Below, piece by piece: positions 56,231 to 64,000 of a DNA stretch of 64,000 nucleotides (the first letter of the stretch is position 1; each line of letters opens with the position of its first letter). Both the position numbers and the translations under genes were made by a program. The DNA comes from Shinisaurus crocodilurus (taxonomy: Eukaryota; Chordata; Lepidosauria; Squamata; Shinisauridae), in NCBI GenBank assembly GCA_021292165.1, contig CM037876.1:111047379-111111378 (forward strand), read 5' to 3'. The notes below the pieces were generated by a model. It saw only the letters and a program-made list of their open reading frames with translations. It ran no database searches and was not told the DNA's origin.

Positions 56231-56399
56231 GGCGGCCTGCGGGATGCCGGGCGACACGCGGCGGCCAGGAGCAGCCTCTTCGCCTCCCTGCTCTCCAGCT
56301 CTGTGCCCCTGGCAACCTATGGATCGCGTGCCAGCAGAGCGGTCCCCACGTGCCAGCTGTGGCCACGCGTGCCATAGGTTCGCCATCACTGCCCCACAA

Positions 56400-56775
56400 G
56401 GTTGTGTTACTGCTAGAACGACAGCCATACTCACGCCAGCAAAGCCCAAGACATCCAGCAACCAAAGTGGGATTTGGGAAGAGAAGAGAACCTATGTGTT
56501 TGTTTGGGAAAACTGCATACAAAGAGGCATATATCTGTGAAAACACACATAAAACAGCATTATTTTAAGGAGAACTGCTAGCAAGAAAATGTATATATTA
56601 GGCAAACTTGCATTCAAAAATGTGTGTATCAGGAAAACCCCACACAAAAATGCATACAAATTTTCTTCCACACTTTTTTTAAAGTTGCAGACATGCACAA
56701 ATGGGACAGAATGAACTTAAGGGGGAGGAAATAAGAAACTGAGAGAAACCAAATTGACAGATTCATCCATCCCTA
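56400..56775. mobile_element. Diverged A/T-rich TIR element ending catcccta
   Basis: gtgaaaacacacataaaaca, attaggcaaacttgcattca, caaaaatgcatacaaatttt and the ending gacagattcatccatcccta are shared with 58.1-58.3 kb and 62.2-62.6 kb. The left border is not found. Confidence 0.5.
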
Positions 56776-57015
56776 GCCAGTGTAGTGTAGTGGTGAGAGT
56801 GTTGGACTGGGACTCGGGAGATCCGGGTTCTAGTCCCCGCTTGGCCATGAAACTCACTGGGTGACTTTGGGCCAGTCACTGACTCTCAGCCTAACCTACC
56901 TCACAGGGTTGTTGTGAGGATGAAATGGAGAGGAGGAGGAGGATTATGTAAGCCGCCTTGGGTTCCTTGCAGGAAAAAGGTGGGGTATAAATAATAATAA
57001 TGATGATGATGATGT
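56776..57015 (+). mobile_element. tRNA-derived SINE (Sauria/Squam type)
   Basis: Plus-strand full-length copy: agccagtgtagtgtagtggt head, gggttctagtccccgc B-box-like, body, gccttgggttccttgcagga, then an (AATAATG)n tail that becomes a (GAT)n microsatellite. It abuts the right end of the preceding TIR element (catcccta|gccagtg). Confidence 0.93.
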
Positions 57016-58105
57016 CTTCATTTACAATTTCAGAAAGGTATTTCAAAGTTGCTTGGGGGCACTGAAATTTAGGGCTTCTCTACATGGGGCATTTACTGTG
57101 TGCTCATGGTCCCTCACTCACGGAGGTTTGTGGGGCCTTTTCATGACATCGTCATCCTCAATCATTTGCTACAGAGGCCTTGTGTATATATTCACAATTC
57201 CACTCTATACCACAGCGCTGCCTTGTGTTGTGTAATGGAACATATAGGAACACTTAGAAAGGCAGAGAGGGGGAAAAAAACCCTGGCGGCGGGGGGGGGG
57301 GGGACGGGACACCTTGTGTGAAAGATCTAATCCTTCCACAAAGAAAACAGCCTCATGTAGAGAAGCCCTCTCTCAAAATTCTTTCACGTCCATCAGCCTC
57401 TTTGCCAAATTACAGTAGAACATATTTGAGCATACCAAGAATGTTCAGTTCATTGCTCTTTAGAAAAATCTGCTTTTCTTAATAATCAGGCTATAGCAAC
57501 CACTAATGTTCATTAAATAGAAAATATATTTAAAAATATAAAAACAATAAAGACAAACCAGGGGGTGGGGGGAGATGTTGTGTGCATACACACATTCATG
57601 CCAATAGACCAAGATCATATGAGTAGGGAAATTATTCGTTTTGGGTATTTAGCTTCAAACACTGGTTTGTTCATATGTCTTACATAGCACTTTGAAGCTT
57701 ATTTTGTATCCTGGAGCCACCACACTTTGAGCAAGCCTTTATTTATGTGTTACTTTTGTATCTCCCTCACCCTCCAAGCAGCTTGCAGCATCCCCTCCTC
57801 CATTCAAAATTACCCTGTGAGGTAGGTTAGGTTGAGAGATGGTAAGCACAGCCATGATCACGGAATCATGGCTGTGTTGAAACGGGCTCTCTGGCCTGAG
57901 TCTCACCTAGCAGTAGTCCAGTCCATACTGAGCCCATTGAGGCAATATAGTTCTGTTGGGGATGCAGCATGCAGAACTAACCACATGGTGTGAAAACCTT
58001 GTTTGAGAACTTACAGAATTTGCCATCACAAGATGTGGTGATGGCCACTAGCTTAGATGGCTTGAAAGATTGGGATTGGGCTAACTTGTTTTGTTTATTT
58101 GTTTC
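57016..58105. other. Unassigned; degenerate CR1 3' bits near 58020-58080
   Basis: tgtggtgatggccactagct, tagatggcttgaaaga and ttgggattgggc resemble the CR1 3' region seen at 14640 (atgatggccaccaatcttga). The rest is unassigned. A 15-base G-run lies at about 57288-57302. Confidence 0.45.
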
Positions 58106-58320
58106 TTACTTTTTTTAGGCTGCCATGCATGTATTAGGAGACATGCACACATAAATACATGCACATTTTCATGCAAACTTTTTTAAAAAATTCTCAACAT
58201 TTGGGATGAACCAAACTAAAGATTGAAAAAAAATATATCAACGTTCAGGATGAACCAAATTAAAAATGGCGAAAATGAGAAACTCAGAGAAATCAAAGTG
58301 ACAAATTCATCCATTTCTCT
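58106..58320. mobile_element. Diverged A/T-rich TIR element
   Basis: ggagacatgcacacataaat, gaaaatgagaaactcagaga and gtgacaaattcatccatttc match the family ending near 56775 and 62584. Confidence 0.45.
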
Positions 58321-58400
58321 CTGCAACACAAATAGGGCTGAACATGAGCAACCACACAAGCTCCAGCCCAAAAGGCCCCCATGTGCTTGACTGTGTAAAG

Positions 58401-58535
58401 TAGGGGTGGGCAACTTGTGGCCTCCAGATGTTTTGGCCTACAACTCCCATGATCTCTCAACACTGGCTTTGCTGGCTAGGGCTGCTGGGAGTTGTAGGCT
58501 AAAACATCTGGAGGACCACAAGTTGCCCACCTCTG
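58401..58535. mobile_element. Palindromic hAT-type MITE, GGGGTGGGCAAC family
   Basis: taggggtgggcaacttgtgg is inverted as ccacaagttgcccacctctg, with the body tgttttggcctacaactccc and its inverse. The flanks gtgtaaag and gtgcagag match at 6 of 8. Confidence 0.85.
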
Positions 58536-58543
58536 GTGCAGAG

Positions 58544-60324
58544 TTCATGATCGATGGAGCTCTGTAAATGCATGCTTACAAGCTCCTTCCAGACGTTTGC
58601 TCTGAACACATTAAGATCTTTAATGCAGCGAGATTGTGGAGCCATTTGGGGGTGGGGCTTGTGTGTTTCCCAAATCCTGTCTCCCAGTTTAGCCCTGCTT
58701 GTGTTGCAGTTGAACGCCTGCACTGGGCTAGTCTATAGCAAACTCTAAGAATTATGATGCTCTGGGATGAGGATGCAACATTGATAGTCTGACAACATAG
58801 GGCAGCATAGGGAAAGCGGAGCTGAGGGGAAATCTCTTACATGCCATAGGGACAGGAAACGTTTTGTGCTGTTGAACTGGACACACCAAGGAAGAGCTGT
58901 AAGTTGGGGACTTAGGACTCTAAAGAGATGGGTTGCAGCTTGAGGTGACATGATTTCACATATTGTTTGAATTTATCAACCAAATCCGTGGCTATTAGCC
59001 TCTAATTGTTGTTGTAAAAAAACTCTGAAGGCCCCAGGTAGGTACCATGACCTCATCCTGATGTGTTACTCATATGACATTCAGGAGTTCTTGAGAGACT
59101 TTGTACCACACAAGAAGAAACTTTATTGTTGCATGTGAACATGTAATAGTGCAGTTTCAGGCATGAACCCTGTGATTATGTTGTACCAAGCAATAAAAAA
59201 AATCGAATGAGGTACATATATTTTATGTGCAAAAACATGCAATTACAGATGGTTTGACTTAAATAATTACAAATCATAAAAACACATGGGTTGGTTAATA
59301 AATGCAGATGGTGTCATGCGGTAACCTGCCAAACCCAATATCCCATCAGATGGAAAATCAGACAACACTGCTTTCTTTTCACTGGAACCGCCCTGAAGAG
59401 CTATCTTTCCTGCTTGTTCTTGGCAAAATTCAGGCAACTATTCAGCATGCCAGCTGTCCACACCAAGGGCATAGTGTCAATTCAGATGATCAGGAACAAG
59501 ATCTTTCAGTAAATTAGTTCTCAAAATTTCGATATCAGTATTTGACATTACAAACCTAACAATGTATGAAATGTTAACATTCAGTCTTAACAGAGGAATA
59601 ATGCTTACTGCAAAACCCACACAAAGCTTTTTTAAACCATGTATCAAAACTTCAGGGAAGCCCACATGTATCTTCATCCATTCCCTCTTATCCTTCCCAC
59701 ACTCTCTTCTCTCACACTCTCAACATGGAGTAGATGAGGATGAGAAAGCTGACGTCCAATCCAGATAAGACAGACAGAAGGGCTGTTCAGAAGGGGGGGG
59801 GAAACCTTTTATTCAGTGAATGTGTGAGTGGGGAGCTGGACACCTTCTCCTGATGCTGATGCAGTCAGTGGTCGCGCCCCTCTGGTGGCCATGCATACAG
59901 CATTAGTCTGAGATGGATAGGTGTGCATAGGGCTCTTCTGTTTGATTGGGCATCTTGGGCCAAAGATGAGCTTCAATGCAATTTGGGGCAAGGGGATTAA
60001 GCAAGAGTTTTGCAGAAGAAGTGCATTTTTTTTAGCAGGGATTTCAACTATTCCTCTTTTGAGACTGAATGTTAATACAGAAAGGACTGCTGTGCTGAAG
60101 GGGAAGGTATTTGAATTTGAATGTAGTCATATAAAACATGTGATATCCCACCCTTCAGTTTTAAAATATTCTTAATGGAGTGGTTAAACCAGGATTTTAT
60201 TTTTTTTTACCAAATTGTGCAGTTTGGGTTAAAAGTGTCATATGTGTGATGGGTGGGCCTGCAGTGATAATGCCAATGCTCAACCACTGCTTTACTAATA
60301 GGAAAGTGATGACGAAAGAATAAT
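58544..60324. other. Unassigned, with a distant inverted repeat
   Basis: No gene. ttaacattcagtct...agaggaata at about 59575-59600 is inverted at about 60049-60076, 450 bases away. It may mark an element, but no TSD is visible. Confidence 0.4.
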
Positions 60325-60699
60325 AGAATATTAGAGTCGGAAGGGGCCTATAACGCCATTGAGTCCAACCCCCTGCTCAATGCAGGAATCCAAGTTAAAG
60401 CATCCCTGACAGATGGCTGTCCAGCTACATCTTGAATGCCTCCAGTGTGGGAGAGCCCATGACCTCCCTAGGTAGTTGGTTCCATTTTCATATTGCTCTA
60501 ACAGTCAGGAAGTTTTTCCTGATGTTCAGCTGGAATCTGGCTTCCTGTAACTTGAGCCCATTATTCCGTGCCCTGCACTCTGGGATGGTCGAGAAGAGTT
60601 CCTGGCCCTCCTCTGTGTGACAACCTTTCAAGTACTTGAATTGTGCTATCATATCTCCTCTCAGTCTTCTCTTCTGAAGGCTAAACATGCCCAATTCCT

Positions 60700-61062
60700 T
60701 CAGTCTCTCCTCAAAGGGTTTTGTCCCCTGATCATCTTTGTTGCCCTCCTCTGAACCTTTTCCAGTTTGTCTGCATCCTTCTTAAAGTGTGGTACCCAGA
60801 ACTGGACGCAGTACTCAAGATGAAGCCTAATCAGTGCTGAGTGGAGAGGAACTAGCACTTCATGCAATTTGGAAGCTATATTTCTATTAATGCAGCCCAA
60901 AGTAGCATTTGCCTTTTTTGCAGCCATATCACATTGCTGGCTCATATTCAGTTTGTGATCTGAATTCCAAGATCCTTCTCGCTTGTAGTATTGTTGAGCC
61001 AAATATCCCATATTCTGTAAGTGTGCATTTGGTTTCTTTTTCTTAGGTGCAGTGCATGGCAT
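60700..61062 (-). pseudogene. CR1 polymerase C-terminal fragment
   Basis: The frame reads MSQQCDMAAKKANATLGCIN, then IRLHLEYCVQFWVPHFKKD, DKLEKVQRRATKMI. The LEYC.QFW.P...kD...LE.VQRRATKMI segment is the most conserved part after the CR1 catalytic core. It overlaps the next fragment in another phase by about 115 bases, so a frameshift separates it from the catalytic part and the polymerase is dead. Confidence 0.92.
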
Positions 61063-61322
61063 TTATTCCTGTTAAATTTCATTCTGTTGTTTTCAGCCCA
61101 GCGCTCCAGCATACTGAGATCACTTCGAATTTTGTTTCTGTCTTCCAGGGTATTAGCTATTGCACCCAATTTTGTGTCATCTGCAAATCTGATAAGCATT
61201 CCCTGCACCTCCTCATCCAAGTCATTAATAAAAATGTTGAAGAGCACTGGGCCCAGGATCGAGCCCTGCGGTAGCCTGCTCATTACCTCTCCCCAGTTTG
61301 AGAAGGTACCATTGATAAGCAC
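60948..61322 (-). pseudogene. CR1 reverse transcriptase catalytic fragment
   Basis: Contains LPQGSILGPVLFNIFINDLD, the catalytic FADDT (about 61173-61187) and MKFNRNKCHALHL, KDLGIQITN. The usual VPQGS is LPQGS here. Upstream, 61323-61680 still encodes VDFSKAF-like CR1 sequence in other phases. This is a single broken gene. Confidence 0.92.
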
Positions 61323-62035
61323 TCTTTGAGTCCAATTCTGTAGCGAACTGTGGATCCACCTGATAGTTGTTCCATCTAGCCCACTTTTAGCTAGTTTGCT
61401 AATCAGGAATTCAGGATATCATGGGGCACTTTGTTGAAAGCTTTGCTGAAGTCCACATATATTATGTCCACAGCATTCCCACAGTCCACAAGGGAGGTTA
61501 TGCGACAAAATCACTGTTTTCAAGGTGCTTGCAGACTGACTGCTTTATAATCTGCTCCAGAATTTTCCCAGGGATTGATGTCAGACTGACTGGCCTGTAG
61601 TTCCCAGGTTCCTCCTTCTTGCCCTTTTTGAAGATAGGAACAACATTAGCCCTCCTCTAGTCATCTGGCACTTCACCTGTCCTCTATGATTTCTCAGAGA
61701 TAATAGACAGTGGTTCTGAGAGTTCTCCTGCCAGTTCCTTTATTACTCTAGGATGCTGTTCATCAGGCCCTGGAGATTGGAGCTCGTTCAAAGTAATTAG
61801 GTTTTCCTTGACCATTTGCCTATCAGTCTCAAGCTGCGATCCTGCCCCTTCAGCTTGTACTTCAGGTTTGCCGGGGGGGGGGGTCATAGACCCTCTTTCG
61901 GGAGAAGACTGAGCCAAAGTGGGAATTGAAAACTTCTGCCTTTTCTTCGTCATCTGTTATCATTTTGCCATCCTCATTGAGTAGTTGAACCACCATTTCT
62001 TTCCCCTGTCTTTTACTATGCCAGAAGAGGAGGAG

Positions 62036-62037
62036 AA

Positions 62038-62081
<44 letters not shown>
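62036..62081. repeat. (GAT)n microsatellite
   Basis: About fifteen GAT units at the 5' edge of the CR1. The poly-His and poly-Ser runs in the minus-strand frames come from this array. Confidence 0.97.
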
Positions 62082-62082
<1 letters not shown>

Positions 62083-62189
62083 ATCTGTATCTTTGTTCCT
62101 CTAAGGAACTCAGGATGGCATGCTTGTGTGACCGAGAACCATAAAAGCTCTTGTTCATGGTCTAAATGAAGTATGTGAACTCTGTGTGG

Positions 62190-62584
62190 CAACTGCTCTT
62201 TAGGCCTTTCTAGACTCAAGCCATGGCTACTGGGATGTAGACTATGTGGGGGCTGCCCTTGAAAAATGTTTGGAAATTCACTCTGCTCCAAATTTCCAAT
62301 TAAAAAATGTGTACAAAATGCACATATTGGGGGAATGTGCACACAAAATGCTGTATTTTCATGAAATAACATTCTAAAATGCATTATATTAGGAAAAATT
62401 GCTTGCAAATGTGTATATCAGGCAAAATTGCATATGCAGAAATGCATGTATTAGAAGAAATATGCACAAAAAAGCATAGAAATTTTTGTGCTGACTTTAA
62501 AAAAAAAAAATTTCAATGTTTGGGCAAACTGAGCTTAAGTGTGGGGAAACGAGACACTGAAATTGACAGATTTGTCCATCCCTA
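62190..62584. mobile_element. Diverged A/T-rich TIR element ending catccctag
   Basis: gaaattcactctgctccaaa, gcacacaaaatgctgtattt, caaaattgcatatgcagaaa and the end attgacagatttgtccatcc match the families near 22.5, 56.6 and 58.2 kb. It ends at catccctag (62577-62585). Confidence 0.55.
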
Positions 62585-62585
62585 G

Positions 62586-62819
62586 TACCCCTCTATTGTA
62601 AATAAATAAAGTTGCAATTTACTAATACTATACCACATCTATGGACTTTTAGATAACATTCAAGGATGCAATAAAAATAACAGTAAACACTGCTTGGCAG
62701 GGTATACAATATCTTAAATAAATATACTCCAGTATAAAGGGGTTTGGACCTACATCTTCTAGGTTTATTTTCCTATGCAAAGAGAGCAATCCAGAAGTTT
62801 TTTTCCCTCTGTGGGATTG
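62586..62819. other. Unassigned
   Basis: Nothing recognised. Confidence 0.4.
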
Positions 62820-62827
62820 CCTTAGCG

Positions 62828-62963
62828 CAGGGCTCTCCAACCTTGGGTCCCCAGATGTTGCTGGCCTACAGCTCCCAGCATACCCAGCCAGCATGGCTAA
62901 TGGCAAGGGATTCTGGGAGCTGTAGTCCAGCAACATCTGGGGACCCAAGGTTGGAGAGCTGGG
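62828..62963. mobile_element. Palindromic hAT-type MITE
   Basis: cagggctctccaaccttggg and the inverse ttggagagctggg form the ends. The 8-bp flanks ccttagcg at 62820-62827 and 62964-62971 are identical. The right terminus has drifted (ctggg for ccctg). Confidence 0.95.
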
Positions 62964-62999
62964 CCTTAGCGAGTCAGAAGAAGCTGGCAGTGAAGGAAG

Positions 63000-63784
63000 A
63001 ACTTTCCTGGCAAAGTGGGGTGCAAAGGCTACAAAAGGTGGGAAAGCTGTTGAAGAAATGCTGCTGGAGGGTGGAACGGCTGCTTGTATCAAACTATTAT
63101 GGCAGGAGACTGGTCAGGGGCACCAAAACCTCTGGAAGATAAAATCTCTGCAATGGCATCGAAGTGGTCTGGTATTGAAGACACTGAAAACTCTGCCATG
63201 GAACTAGTGTTGCAACATCAGCCAGAGCTAGAGAAGCTAGCAAAAGTGACAAGAGAATTGCAGCCATGGCAGTAGGACCAGGAAAACAGGAGCCGCAGGC
63301 GGAACATCGGAATCCGTGGTATGCTAGAGTCAGAGGAAGAGAGAGACTCTCCAGCACTTCCTTAGCTCAATGGCTTAACAGCCTTAATTTAGGATTTGAG
63401 GTGCAACCAGCAGACTTTGGAGGAACACATAGAGCCCTCTGGCTGAAAGCACAAAAGGGCAGGAATCCCTGCGACATAATAGTCTGCTCTGAAAGATTTA
63501 GCACAAAATAAGAAATCTTCAAAGCTCTTCCAAACATCAAGGACCTTTCCTACGAAAATGCAGTCATTCAGGTCTATCAAGAAGATCTTTTGCCTGCAAC
63601 ATTGCAAAGGCGAAAGCAGTTCAAACCTTTTACCAGAGTCCTGCAAGAAGAGGGCTTGCCTTATTGCTGGGGCTTCCCCTTCAAACTGATAGTGAAGGTC
63701 AAAGGCAAGCTTTTAATAGACTCAGGCAGCAGCCATGTTGACAGACCTGAAATTAGAGATCCCAAGCTACTCCTCTTCAAATGA
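63000..63784 (+). pseudogene. L1 ORF1 (RNA-binding protein) remnant
   Basis: L1 ORF1p is a trimeric coiled-coil RNA chaperone. Around 63085-63275 a coiled-coil-like stretch (AMELVLQHQPELEKLAKVTR) is followed in another phase by an NRSRRRNIRIRGM-like segment. Then come LNSLNLGFEVQPADF..THRA and NPCDIIV. After a stop, EIFKALPNIKDLSYE, TLQRRKQFKPFTRVLQEEG and YCWGFPFKLIVKVKGKLL follow. The order RNNIRI-RG, HRA, P.DIIV, RR..f.P, Y.WgfPFkL is the ORF1p RRM and C-terminal domain. It contains at least two frameshifts and a stop, so it is inactive. ORF2 would lie beyond the right edge. Confidence 0.8.
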
Positions 63785-64000
63785 AGATGAACTTAAAGAG
63801 AAGAACACAGTTTCAGGGCAGTGGAATCAGCAGATGAAAAGGGAAAGGAAAACAATACAAGACTGAGAATTCCATCTGACAAAATGGAGAAGTCAAAGCC
63901 TGGAGAAAGAAGATTACCAGAAGAGGGAGATTAGAGTCTACTAAAATGTGTAATAGACCCCACAAAGATATATCATTTCTCCTTTAGTCTACTTGTTAAA
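63785..64000 (+). other. Probable continuation of the L1 remnant
   Basis: A-rich sequence directly after the ORF1 remnant, probably the inter-ORF region. No motif is seen before the window ends. Confidence 0.4.

Larger units (their letters stand above)
54250..56391. mobile_element. hAT element, CAGTGATGGCGAACCT family, 2142 bp, GC-rich core
   Basis: The ends cagtgatggcgaacct and aggttcgccatcactg are exact inverses. The 8-bp flanks ccccacaa at 54242-54249 and 56392-56399 are identical. The first 600 bp match the 767-bp copy at 9435-10201 in inverse orientation. The rest includes a SINE fragment (54963-55035), a G-rich tandem duplication (55278-55475) and a CpG-dense block with a 148-bp tandem (55936-56230). 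The 327- and 291-codon minus-strand frames across the GC block are overlapping, Arg/Pro/Ala-rich and match no domain. I see no transposase. Confidence 0.95.
60325..62035 (-). mobile_element. CR1 LINE, 1.7 kb, antisense
   Basis: The minus-strand CR1 includes the 3' end (60325-60388, gagtcggaaggggcctataa), the C-terminal region (60.5-60.9 kb), the reverse transcriptase (60.9-61.6 kb) and the linker before it. The linker frame near 61.97-61.86 kb reads LLNEDGKMITDDEEKAEVFN, a typical CR1 endonuclease-RT spacer. The 3' end serves as the internal reference for the tail of the 5S/CR1 SINE. The endonuclease is absent. Confidence 0.93.

Noticed and set aside
55563..56546. 327-codon and overlapping 291-codon minus-strand open frames
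   Set aside because: They run across a CpG-dense tandem array inside a hAT element, overlap each other in different phases, are Arg/Pro/Ala-rich and repeat with the 148-bp unit. Low stop-codon frequency in GC-rich DNA explains them.
61862..62158. Poly-histidine protein
   Set aside because: The His run is the (GAT)n array read on the minus strand; only the last part of the frame is real CR1 linker.

Overview
This is a vertebrate nuclear window, most likely from a squamate reptile (lizard). The diagnosis rests on the repeat mix. It holds many tRNA-derived SINEs of the Sauria/Squam kind, CR1 and L2 LINEs, L1 and Penelope remnants, and a very large set of short palindromic hAT-type DNA elements. 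I recognise no host protein-coding exon, functional tRNA or rRNA gene, or CRISPR array. Every open frame with recognisable content is a decayed transposon frame, so the window is best read as intergenic or deep intronic DNA.

Layout. 0-13 kb: a GC-rich palindromic element (366-746), LINE 3' ends, a Tigger-like MITE (6699-6949), an L2 reverse transcriptase remnant (7.2-7.9 kb), a 767-bp hAT element (9435-10201), a TAA-flanked MITE (11075-11205) and the first copy of an unusual hAT-like family made of GACTCGAGTC-type repeats (11831-12512). 13-29 kb: a CR1 with a SINE inside it, further hAT MITEs, the second GACTCGAGTC copy (17931-18676), an antisense L2, and two copies of a SINE whose head is 5S rRNA and whose tail is CR1. 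29-41 kb: mostly unassigned sequence up to 36.5 kb. A Penelope GIY-YIG remnant follows, broken by a LINE and a MITE (36.5-37.7 kb), then a PIF/Harbinger transposase remnant broken by an L1 insertion (39.5-40.6 kb). 41-48 kb: the third GACTCGAGTC copy with a GC-rich hairpin core (41880-42836), a tandem pair of about 0.4 kb carrying different insertions, a solo LTR (44244-44684), and a CR1 containing a Tigger-like MITE. 48-64 kb: a third 5S/CR1 SINE, a 2.1-kb hAT element with a GC-rich tandem-repeat core (54250-56391), a long antisense CR1 (60.3-62.0 kb) and an L1 ORF1 remnant at the right edge.

These elements do not form a pathway. They record successive insertions, and many can be dated relative to one another because their target-site duplications (TSDs) are still exact. 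The most unusual content is the GACTCGAGTC family, whose three copies share ends but differ in the core. Next come the 5S-rRNA/CR1 chimeric SINE and the nested insertions that split the Penelope and Harbinger genes. All family names were assigned by eye from motifs, termini and TSDs; no database search was run.
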